From: Chitinivibrionales bacterium
GTDB taxonomy: Bacteria > Fibrobacterota > Chitinivibrionia > Chitinivibrionales > JANQEN01
Direction of reading: 5' to 3'
Assembly (NCBI GenBank): GCA_030593665.1
Contig: JAUVGS010000166.1
Coordinates: 1 to 5,608, forward strand
Length of the DNA stretch: 5,608 nucleotides
Shown here one piece after another: positions 1 through 5,503 of the stretch. The notes under the pieces were generated by a model that made no database searches, had not been told where the DNA came from, and worked only from the letters and a program-made list of their open reading frames with translations. Numbering within the stretch: the first letter of the stretch is position 1; each line of letters starts with the position of its first letter. The position numbers and the translations under genes are program-made.

Positions 1-2511
1 ATGCATTTTGGCCGGCATATGAAACCGCATCGCTATCATGGTATCGATTCACTGGAACAGTACCTTTCCGAGGGTCGGTTGGGCCAGCTGGCCTCTTCCG
101 GTGCAGTGCGGGACGGCTTGATCCGGTCTGAAGAAGAGTTACAGGAATTTACCCGGCAGTACACCATTCCTCCGTTTAATTCGCCGGCAATAGAACATAA
201 TACTACTATCCCCTGTTACCTCGGTGTTGACGGCGGATCAACGAGTACCAAACTGGTTATACTGGATGAAAACGGCGACGGTATCTACAAAGATTATGTC
301 TTGTCAAAAGGCAACCCGATTATAGACCTGCGTGACATGTTTCATCGCATCGAACGCTGGCTGAGAAAGCATCATTGCACCCTCGATATACAAGGCGCTG
401 CCGTTACCGGATATGCATCCGCAATCCTTCATAAGGCGTTTAACTTTGACCTGTCAGTCGTGGAAACCGTCGCTCATATGCGGGCAGCTACCACCTATTA
501 CGGCGATCCGGATATTATCTGTGATATCGGCGGCCAGGATATAAAAATACTGTTTATGAAACACGGACGGGTTGTCGATTTCAAGCTGAACACCCAGTGC
601 AGCGCGGGAAACGGCTACTTTCTCCAGGGTATGGCCGACCAGTTCAATATCCCGATAGAACAGTATGCCGAGCATGCCTTTAAAGCACGGAAAGCACCTG
701 CATTTAACTATGGTTGTGCCGTTTTTATGGAACAGGATCGCGTAAACTTCCAGCAGTTAGGCTGGACAAAAGAAGAGATAATGGCCGGATTGGCACTGGT
801 ACTGCCGCTTAACATCTGGAATTATGTTGTGCAGGAAGCGAATATCGCCCGGCATGGGAAACGGATCGTTCTGCAGGGCGGTACCCAGAAAAACCTTGCT
901 GCGGTGAAAGCACAGGTTGATTATATCAGGGGTAAAATTCCCGATGCCGTTATCAATGTCCATAAATATGCGGATATATGCGGCGCACTGGGTGCTGCAA
1001 TTGAAGTAAAAAAGCAGGCTCCTGCTCAAACGAGTTCCTTTATCGGCCTGAAGAATGCCGCACATATAACCTTTAAAGTAAAAAACAATGAAAGTACGCG
1101 ATGTGGGTTTTGTCAAAATAAATGCCACCGCACCTTTATCGATATTAAGACATCTTCAAAACGGACGGTACGGTATATCTCGGGGTACGGCTGTGAACGG
1201 GGAGCTTCCGATACACTCGATACTATGAGGGTTCATGAGGCAGAGAAGCAGAAGATACGCATGCAAATCCCCAACCTGGTCCATCAGTCAAGTATACATG
1301 TATTTAAAGAATATACGTATGAACCGCTTCCTAAAAATGGCATAATGATACGCCGTTCCGAATATTACCCTTCAGACGCATTTTATCAATACAATAATCC
1401 GGGGAACAATACTTTTAAACGTTCCCCACACAAGGCGCTTGCATTACGAAACACTATGGTCATCGGCATTCCGAAATTGCTGAACATGTTTCTGTACACA
1501 CCATTTTTCAGTACTTATTTCAGGACATTAGGGGTAAAACAGATTGTATACAGTGATTATACTTCTTTGAGGCTCTGGAGTGAAGGAAATAAATGGGGAG
1601 CCATTGATCCCTGTTTCCCGGCAAAAGTAGCGCCGGCTCATATCTATAATCTCATTCAGAAAAAGAAATGTACCCATATCTGTTTTCCCATTATTACTCA
1701 TCTGCAGTCAATCGTTGATAATACACTCGGTAACAATGCCTGTGTTATACAGATGGGCACACCTGAAGTTGTCAATGCCGTTTTTACCCGTGAACGTGAC
1801 TATTTCAAGGACAACGGAATCACCTACTGGAAACCGCTGATCAGGATGGACAAACCATTTGAGGTTGTTGGTCTTCTGTATAACTATTTTAAAGACAGGC
1901 TCGGGATTACTGAAGATGAGAATGCCTGGGCGGTTGAGCAGGGGCATGCAGCCATGCGCGAGTATCTTGAGACTTTGCGCAATCAGGGACGGCAGACAAT
2001 CAACCGGCTTATTGATAATGACCGAGTCGGCATACTGGTTATCGGACATCCCTATCACCATGATCCCGGTTTAAACCACGGTATTCTCGAACAATTCCAG
2101 CTTCGCGGATTTCCCGTGTTTTGTATAGAGTCACTGCCTGTTGATGATGAATTTCTTGTACCGCTGTTTGGTAACGGTGATTCAGAAAGCTCGTCCCCCG
2201 GGGTATTTGATATCAAAGATGTCTGGTTTCGGAATTTCAACCGGAATACCAATCTGAAAATCTGGGCTGCAAAAATCGCCTCCCGTCATCCAAATCTTGC
2301 GGTTATTGATCTCAGCAGTTTTAAATGTGGCCATGATGCGCCGACCTATTCCTATATAGACAACATCCTTGACGCATCGGAGACACCGCACTTTCTGTTT
2401 CATGATATTGATCAGAACAAACCCGGCGCCACCTTTAACATCCGGATACAGACCATTGATTATTTTCTAAGATTAGAGCGGGAACGGCTCCGTCAAAAGG
2501 TAAGGGTATAG
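1..2511 (+). CDS. 2-hydroxyacyl-CoA dehydratase activase-like ATPase (BadF/HgdC domain plus DUF2229), probably 5'-truncated
   Basis: This is an ATP-driven electron-transfer protein of the HgdC/BcrA/BadF family (ASKHA fold), fused to a DUF2229-type domain. Numbering from the window edge: residues 1-70 look like a linker. The ATPase spans about 72-340, with phosphate loop DGGSTSTK (77-84), DIGGQDIK (175-182), LQGGTQ (291-296) and CGALGAA (327-333). C200 (QCSAGNG) and C239 (YGCAVF) match the two cluster ligands of HgdC, with the same 39-residue spacing as C127/C166 of the Acidaminococcus activator. A C368-x2-C371-x3-C375...C398 cysteine set follows. DUF2229-like sequence runs from about 486, with DPCFP (536-540), GHPYHHDPG (682-690), KCGHDAP (775-781) and a conserved C-terminal FHDID segment. 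Relatives often carry another ATPase domain before this one, so the codon-1 ATG may not be the start; no upstream sequence or RBS is visible. It is cotranscribed with the HgdB-like gene 2 bases downstream. The family assignment is firm; the substrate is unknown. Confidence 0.9.
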   Translation: MHFGRHMKPHRYHGIDSLEQYLSEGRLGQLASSGAVRDGLIRSEEELQEFTRQYTIPPFNSPAIEHNTTIPCYLGVDGGSTSTKLVILDENGDGIYKDYVLSKGNPIIDLRDMFHRIERWLRKHHCTLDIQGAAVTGYASAILHKAFNFDLSVVETVAHMRAATTYYGDPDIICDIGGQDIKILFMKHGRVVDFKLNTQCSAGNGYFLQGMADQFNIPIEQYAEHAFKARKAPAFNYGCAVFMEQDRVNFQQLGWTKEEIMAGLALVLPLNIWNYVVQEANIARHGKRIVLQGGTQKNLAAVKAQVDYIRGKIPDAVINVHKYADICGALGAAIEVKKQAPAQTSSFIGLKNAAHITFKVKNNESTRCGFCQNKCHRTFIDIKTSSKRTVRYISGYGCERGASDTLDTMRVHEAEKQKIRMQIPNLVHQSSIHVFKEYTYEPLPKNGIMIRRSEYYPSDAFYQYNNPGNNTFKRSPHKALALRNTMVIGIPKLLNMFLYTPFFSTYFRTLGVKQIVYSDYTSLRLWSEGNKWGAIDPCFPAKVAPAHIYNLIQKKKCTHICFPIITHLQSIVDNTLGNNACVIQMGTPEVVNAVFTRERDYFKDNGITYWKPLIRMDKPFEVVGLLYNYFKDRLGITEDENAWAVEQGHAAMREYLETLRNQGRQTINRLIDNDRVGILVIGHPYHHDPGLNHGILEQFQLRGFPVFCIESLPVDDEFLVPLFGNGDSESSSPGVFDIKDVWFRNFNRNTNLKIWAAKIASRHPNLAVIDLSSFKCGHDAPTYSYIDNILDASETPHFLFHDIDQNKPGATFNIRIQTIDYFLRLERERLRQKVRV

Positions 2512-2513
2512 CC

Positions 2514-3947
2514 ATGGGTATGGATTCACCGGCTTTGGTAAAAACAGACATTATCCGGGTAAAAAAGCCGAAATTTATAAAAAAGGGCCAGTGGAAGGGC
2601 TACATCAATCCTCTCTGGCATAAAAAGGATAAAAAGAATGTTACCATCCTGTATAATTTTGTCGAGCGGCGGAAATCATACTTTCTCCGTGCCTATTTAC
2701 AGCGGTATGGTTATCAATACCGTGATCTCGGCGATCATATCAAAGAGGACGTCCGCTGGGGTAAAGAGTGGGGCAACCGTATGGAATGTAACCCCATGTA
2801 CTTTACTTCGGGGAGCCTTATTCGGAATCTCATGAAAATCCATACGGAAACCGGCTTGTCAAAAGAGGAGATTGTTGAACGGTATGTTTTCCTCGGCGGC
2901 GGAGGCCAGTGCGGGCCATGCAGATACGGCATGTACCCGCAGGAGTACCTGAAAGTTGTTAATGATGCGGGATTTAAAGGATTCAGGCTCCTTATCTTCA
3001 CATCGGATCTTGTCATCGATCCCTCGTTAAAAAACAGTGCGTTTACCTTTGATCTCATGTTTAAAATTAATTTTATGATCGCCCTTATTCTTGCAGACCT
3101 GCTGCACGTGGCGGAATGTGCATTGCGGCCCTACGCAAAGGATAAATCACACGCGCTGAATTTAATAAAGGAGGCAGAAGCTATCCTCCTTAACGCATTC
3201 ACCAGCCGATTATATTTAATAAAACTCCCTTTTGCCCTGGCAAAAATCGGCAGGATGTTCAAACGGATTCCGCGTCATAACGCCCGCCTTCCACTCATTT
3301 TCGTAACCGGTGAATTTTTCGCAAATCTCGCTCATAATGAAGGGAATTACAACCTGAGGCGGTTTATCATGGATGAGGGGTGTGAAGTGATTCCCGGCAT
3401 CTTTACACAGCGGGCACTGTATGACAACTGGCGCCGCTCCCGGGAAGCATTGCGCGGCATTACCTATTCGGCAAGCGGAAAAGAAAGGGCTTTCTGGAAA
3501 AAATCACTGCGCAAACAGAAATTCAGCTCTGCTGTTATCCATTTCTTTTACCAAAGGTACGACCGTGCGATCAAGCCCGAATCGTTCGGCGGGAAAAGCC
3601 ATATCCTCGACCTGGACGCGCTTGCAGAAATCGCCTTTGAACACTACCATCCTGAAATCTTCGGCGGTGAAGGAAACCTTGAGATTGCCGAGGCTATCTA
3701 TTATGCCGACCAGGTGGACGGATTTATCTCCTGTAAACCATTCGGCTGCATGCCCTCATCCGGTGTGTCGGACGGCGTGCAGTCAAAAATCATGGCGCTC
3801 CATCCAAATCTGAATTTCCTCTCCATTGAAACCAGCGGCGACAATGAAGTGAATATTCTCAGCCGGGTCTCCATGCTGCTTTTTAAGGCAAAACAGAAAA
3901 TGAGCAAAGAAATAAAAAAGGAACAGGCTTTAATGCAGAAAGATTAG
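2514..3947 (+). CDS. HgdB-like 2-hydroxyacyl-CoA dehydratase-family protein (stand-alone catalytic module)
   Basis: This 477-residue protein resembles the C-terminal, HgdB-like module of long activase/dehydratase-related proteins. Visible landmarks are CNPMYFTSGSL (92-102), the glycine-rich GGGGQCGPCRYGMYPQEY (128-145, with C133 and C136), TGEFF (265-269), FGGEGNLEIAE (383-393), and KPFGCMPSSGVSDGVQSK (408-425) next to C407 and C412, then IETSGDNEVN (438-447). C92, C133, C136 and C407/C412 are the candidate iron-sulfur ligands. The start follows the upstream stop by 2 bases. A purine-rich AAGG...AAGGG tract at 2497-2506 serves as RBS; a second ATG at codon 3 is also possible. The N-terminus (10-42) is lysine-rich. 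There is no signal peptide or clear membrane segment, so it should be cytoplasmic. The inferred role is electron acceptor of the upstream activase, reducing or dehydrating an unidentified substrate. It could instead act on a non-CoA substrate, as double-cubane relatives do. Confidence 0.88.
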   Translation: MGMDSPALVKTDIIRVKKPKFIKKGQWKGYINPLWHKKDKKNVTILYNFVERRKSYFLRAYLQRYGYQYRDLGDHIKEDVRWGKEWGNRMECNPMYFTSGSLIRNLMKIHTETGLSKEEIVERYVFLGGGGQCGPCRYGMYPQEYLKVVNDAGFKGFRLLIFTSDLVIDPSLKNSAFTFDLMFKINFMIALILADLLHVAECALRPYAKDKSHALNLIKEAEAILLNAFTSRLYLIKLPFALAKIGRMFKRIPRHNARLPLIFVTGEFFANLAHNEGNYNLRRFIMDEGCEVIPGIFTQRALYDNWRRSREALRGITYSASGKERAFWKKSLRKQKFSSAVIHFFYQRYDRAIKPESFGGKSHILDLDALAEIAFEHYHPEIFGGEGNLEIAEAIYYADQVDGFISCKPFGCMPSSGVSDGVQSKIMALHPNLNFLSIETSGDNEVNILSRVSMLLFKAKQKMSKEIKKEQALMQKD

Positions 3948-3980
3948 TTCAAGGGTTCAGAGGTTCAGGGTTCAGAGGTT
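3948..3980. repeat. Imperfect TTCAGAGG tandem repeat between convergent genes
   Basis: Four imperfect copies stand head to tail: TTCAAGGG (3948-3955), TTCAGAGG (3956-3963), TTCAGGG (3964-3970) and TTCAGAGG (3971-3978), then TT. The array starts immediately after the stop of the HgdB-like gene. Its last two bases belong to the stop codon of the convergent small ORF, so it fills the whole gap between the two 3' ends. No stem-loop with a T-run is present, so it is not an intrinsic terminator. Confidence 0.85.
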
Positions 3981-4137
3981 AAAAAACGCAGAATGACACA
4001 AATTGTTTTTGCTCCCGGGTTAGTTCGATGGATTCGGGAACTTCTGAAAATAGTGTCCCAAACATTTTCCACAAATCCAATCCGCTCTGCTGCACACGGA
4101 GTTCCATAGCGTCATAAACCGAAATACTTCTCTTCAT
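3979..4137 (-). CDS. Small hypothetical protein, 52 residues
   Basis: This minus-strand ORF begins MKRSISVYDAMELR and ends QKQFVSFCVF. The start is well supported: GGAGG (4145-4149) lies 7 bases ahead of the ATG, and an in-frame stop sits just upstream at 4153-4155. The protein is mostly charged and helix-prone (about residues 8-30 and 40-50), with a leucine/tryptophan/phenylalanine patch around LDLWKMFGTLF (20-30). There is one cysteine, and no signal peptide or membrane segment. I do not recognise a family. Its last codons run to the edge of the TTCAGAGG tandem repeat, so it may be a complete small protein or the N-terminal stub of a longer gene truncated there. The gene converges on the dehydratase operon. 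Support comes from the RBS and a sensible amino-acid composition only. Confidence 0.45.
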   Translation of the reverse strand: MKRSISVYDAMELRVQQSGLDLWKMFGTLFSEVPESIELTREQKQFVSFCVF

Positions 4138-4144
4138 AACAGCC

Positions 4145-4149
4145 CCTCC
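4145..4149 (-). promoter_or_regulatory. Ribosome binding site of the 52-codon ORF
   Basis: GGAGG on the minus strand, within CGGAGGGG, ends 7 bases before the ATG at 4137. This is close to ideal spacing and is the main reason to accept so short an ORF. A second AGGAGGGG tract occurs about 30 bases further upstream (around 4179-4186), with no start codon at a suitable distance. Confidence 0.5.
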
Positions 4150-4155
4150 GTTTCA

Positions 4156-4169
4156 AGCCGTGAACGGCT
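4156..4169. other. Small hairpin upstream of the 52-codon ORF
   Basis: AGCCG-TGAA-CGGCT forms a perfect 5-bp stem with a four-base loop, in the leader of the minus-strand small ORF just before its RBS. A short stem like this can arise by chance. There is no T-run, so it is not a terminator; a role in translation of the small ORF is only a possibility. Confidence 0.3.
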
Positions 4170-4186
4170 GCGTAATATACCCCTCC

Positions 4187-4269
4187 TGCCTAAAAAGATA
4201 AAACCTTGCCCAAAAAGATGAGACTTTGCCTCATATAGATGAGACTCTGCCCGAAAAAAAATGAAAATC
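4187..4269. repeat. Degenerate tandem array of about 20-22-bp units
   Basis: Four consecutive units each begin TGCC: 4187-4206, 4207-4226, 4227-4247 and 4248-4269. The consensus is TGCCYAAAAAGATGAGACTY. Units 2 and 3 are closest over the GATGAGACT half, and units 1 and 2 over the AAAAAGAT half; the last unit is the most decayed. Unit 3 contains a short palindrome (CTCAT-ATAG-ATGAG, 4230-4243). The units abut without spacers, so this is not a CRISPR. The array lies upstream of the minus-strand small ORF and beyond the terminator of the 250-residue gene. No function is evident. Confidence 0.75.
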
Positions 4270-4281
4270 GCCTCTCCTGAT

Positions 4282-4319
4282 AAAAAAAACAGGCAAATCA
4301 AGCGATTTACCTGCTTTTT
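4282..4319 (-). terminator. Rho-independent terminator, possibly bidirectional
   Basis: CAGGCAAATC (4290-4299) and GATTTACCTG (4304-4313) form a 10-bp stem around the loop AAGC. Read on the minus strand the single irregular position is a G-U wobble, so the stem is fully paired, and it is followed by eight T residues (complement of 4282-4289). This fits termination of the 250-residue gene, whose stop is about 100 bases upstream in that direction. On the plus strand the same position is a C-A mismatch, followed by C then five T, so plus-strand termination should be weaker. Confidence 0.8.
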
Positions 4320-4360
4320 ATTTCTTTATTCTTATAGAATTTTAGTACCTTACAGATTGC

Positions 4361-4420
4361 TTTCTTGTTTTTTAGAAAGAAATCTGATAAGGAACTTACT
4401 TGCGGGTTTATCCCGCGTTA
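4361..4420 (-). repeat. Left arm of inverted repeat (49-bp core 4372-4420)
   Basis: Read on the minus strand, the core starts with TAACGCGGGATAAACCCGC and matches 5491-5539 on the plus strand at 48 of 49 positions. A further stretch, CTAAAAAACAAGAAA (complement of 4361-4375), matches 5594-5608, so the real repeat is longer than the core. The GCGGG-loop-CCCGC palindrome is at 4402-4416. The TAA that opens the core is the stop codon of the 250-residue gene, so this arm forms the start of that gene's 3' untranslated region. No T-run follows the palindrome, so it is not itself a classical terminator. Confidence 0.92.
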
Positions 4421-5170
4421 GATATTAATCTGTGTTTCCTTCTTTTTTCTCCATGTTGCGGAAGATTTTTCGCCTAACTCCCTGTGAAAATCACTTACAT
4501 ATCTTTTCTGTCTTTCAGGATCATCTCTGAATGCGAAAAAACCGACGTCACGAATTTCCGTCATTGTTTCATCTAAAATAGTAAAGGCTTTTTTAAGCAA
4601 TATATAGGTTTCATCCGTTTCAATCTCAATCTTGGAATCCGCATAAAGGGAGCTTAGTTCATTATAAAGCGCCAGGACCGCTTCTATATCATCTTCCGTT
4701 AATTTCGCCCGCGCAATCTTATCCGGATTATTTTTCCCCAATTTGTAATATTTATACAAATCAAAGAGCATGTCTTCATTACCCCGGCCTGATCGAATCT
4801 CCGCAATCACTTCTAAAATGTCCCTGTTTTTTCTGAAAATGAACGTGAAAGTTTCATATAAATCCGACCGCATAATATAGCCTTCTTTTTTCTTTACAGG
4901 CCATGCATCTTTCGCAGTTTCGATTTGTTTAAATTTCAAAGAAAATTCCGCGAGTAAAAGAATAAACAGTTCCAGTTGTTGAGGTAAATTTTGAATATAT
5001 TTCTCTTCCAGATCATATTCAAGCAAAGTGTCCTTATCTTCTTTTATTGCAGACACCAGACTTTGCCCTTCCGTGACAACATTCTCTTCCGGCATATCAA
5101 ATGGAACAATGTCTTCCCTGGAAAGAGAATTGGCAGCTTCATAAAACGGGTGATCTGAAATCTTTGACAT
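4418..5170 (-). CDS. Hypothetical protein, 250 residues, highly charged and helical
   Basis: I do not recognise a characterised family. The start is supported by AAGGAG (5178-5183), 7 bases ahead of the ATG. The first 45 residues are acidic and probably extended. From about 47 to 205 the sequence is predominantly amphipathic helix, including LELFILLLAEFSLKF (66-80), ETFTFIFRKNRDILEVIAEI (106-125), DIEAVLALYNELSSLY (161-176) and YILLKKAFTILDETMTEI (189-206). Then comes an FFAFRDDPERQKRY stretch (211-224) and a basic tail (WRKKKE, 240-245). There is no cysteine, no signal peptide and no convincing membrane span, so a soluble helical-bundle protein is likely. The gene stands alone and ends in a terminator about 100 bases on. 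Its stop codon is inside the left inverted repeat. The FRDDPER-type tail vaguely recalls uncharacterised proteins of anaerobes and Bacteroidetes, but I cannot name a function. Confidence 0.85.
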   Translation of the reverse strand: MSKISDHPFYEAANSLSREDIVPFDMPEENVVTEGQSLVSAIKEDKDTLLEYDLEEKYIQNLPQQLELFILLLAEFSLKFKQIETAKDAWPVKKKEGYIMRSDLYETFTFIFRKNRDILEVIAEIRSGRGNEDMLFDLYKYYKLGKNNPDKIARAKLTEDDIEAVLALYNELSSLYADSKIEIETDETYILLKKAFTILDETMTEIRDVGFFAFRDDPERQKRYVSDFHRELGEKSSATWRKKKETQINI

Positions 5171-5177
5171 AGTGTTA

Positions 5178-5233
5178 CTCCTTCTGTAAAATGATAATGG
5201 TAGAATCGATACATGATTCTGATTATTTAATCA
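5178..5233 (-). promoter_or_regulatory. Putative promoter/operator and RBS of the 250-residue gene
   Basis: On the minus strand a weak -35 TTGATT (5229-5234) is 17 bases from a weak -10 TATCGA (5206-5211), giving a leader of about 30 bases with the AAGGAG RBS at 5178-5183. Two palindromes overlap these elements. AGAATC-7-GATTCT (5202-5220) covers the -10 region, and TGATTA-TT-TAATCA (5220-5233) covers most of the -35. That arrangement would suit a repressor or autoregulator, but AT-rich DNA produces such palindromes easily. The RBS is the firm part; promoter and operator are inference. Confidence 0.4.
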
Positions 5234-5290
5234 ACTTTGGAAAAATGCGGCCACTGTAAAATGTACTATATTTACCTTGTTTCAATCTGC

Positions 5291-5309
5291 ATTATTTCCA
5301 AAAAATAAT
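5291..5309. other. AT-rich inverted repeat in the intergenic region
   Basis: ATTATTT and AAATAAT form perfect 7-bp arms around CCAAA. There is no adjacent T-run on either strand, so it is not a terminator. It could be a protein-binding site or chance symmetry in AT-rich DNA. Confidence 0.3.
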
Positions 5310-5336
5310 TGTTATTTGCAAATCGCATAGTGTAAT
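5309..5336 (+). promoter_or_regulatory. Candidate plus-strand promoter
   Basis: TTGTTA (5309-5314; 4 of 6 to the -35 consensus) is 16 bases from TGTAAT (5331-5336; 5 of 6 to the -10 consensus). Transcription from here would read into the recombinase remnant. The 10-bp perfect palindrome ATGACGTCAT (5344-5353) would lie at about the start of the transcript. Because the downstream stretch looks like the inside of a gene, this may be a chance match. Confidence 0.22.
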
Positions 5337-5347
5337 TTGTAATATGA

Positions 5348-5503
5348 CGTCATCACACGCAATTCAGCAAAAACCTTATAAAGGGAAAACGAAACAAACA
5401 AAGACAGGTAATGCCCGATCCAATTATTGCATCCGAACTTAAGAACTATCTGGAATTACATAATTACAACACCTATATTTTCGAAGGTGCTAACGCGGGA
5501 TAA
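5348..5503 (+). pseudogene. Tyrosine recombinase (phage integrase family) internal fragment
   Basis: The frame is open from 5348, after a TGA, to the TAA at 5501-5503. It encodes LIKGKRNKQRQVMPDPII followed by an ELKNYLEL helix and YIFEGANAG. This matches the usual pattern of the tyrosine recombinase catalytic domain between the first active-site arginine and the HxxR box. That pattern is a beta-hairpin with the GKxxKxR motif (candidate catalytic lysine within KGKRNK), a proline/leucine-rich strand, a helix, then the Y-L/I-F-(E/P)-G strand. The N-terminal domain, first arginine, HxxR box and nucleophilic tyrosine are all absent. An ATG at 5411 would give a 30-codon ORF, but it has only AGG 2 bases upstream and lies inside the homologous segment, so I treat it as internal. 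The coding sequence runs into the right inverted repeat at 5491 and stops 13 bases later. Recognition is from memory of the family, not a search. Confidence 0.5.

Noticed and set aside
757..1128. Minus-strand open frame opposite the activase gene (others at 454-675, 1708-2061, 2055-2252, 2182-2403).
   Set aside because: The plus-strand frame carries clear family motifs throughout, and the minus-strand translations look unlike real proteins. They are antisense shadows.
3421..3813. Plus-strand open frame inside the HgdB-like gene (also 2638-2835, and minus-strand 2735-3058 and 3701-3907).
   Set aside because: These overlap a strongly conserved coding frame in other frames, have no ribosome binding site of note, and have low-quality translations.
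4187..4269. Possible CRISPR array.
   Set aside because: The units abut with no unique spacers, the copies are degenerate, and no Cas gene is nearby.
4402..4416. GCGGG-TTTAT-CCCGC hairpin as the terminator of the 250-residue gene.
   Set aside because: It is only a 5-bp stem with no T-run after it on the minus strand. The stem-loop with eight T residues at 4282-4313 is a far better terminator.
4417..4423. GTTAGAT at the end of the left repeat matches the integron core-site pattern GTTRRRY, next to a gene stop codon as in gene cassettes.
   Set aside because: No partner RYYYAAC box lies within a plausible distance upstream on the plus strand, the right arm lacks the matching base at its edge, and the arms do not fold into the bulged attC hairpin. 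The recombinase remnant also lacks integron-integrase features.
5344..5353. ATGACGTCAT perfect palindrome as a specific operator.
   Set aside because: A single 10-bp palindrome is weak evidence. It lies at the edge of the recombinase remnant, and no second copy is present in the window.
5411..5503. A 30-codon plus-strand ORF as an independent small gene.
   Set aside because: Its start has only AGG 2 bases upstream, and the recombinase-like frame continues upstream of the ATG, so it is better read as an internal piece of a broken gene.
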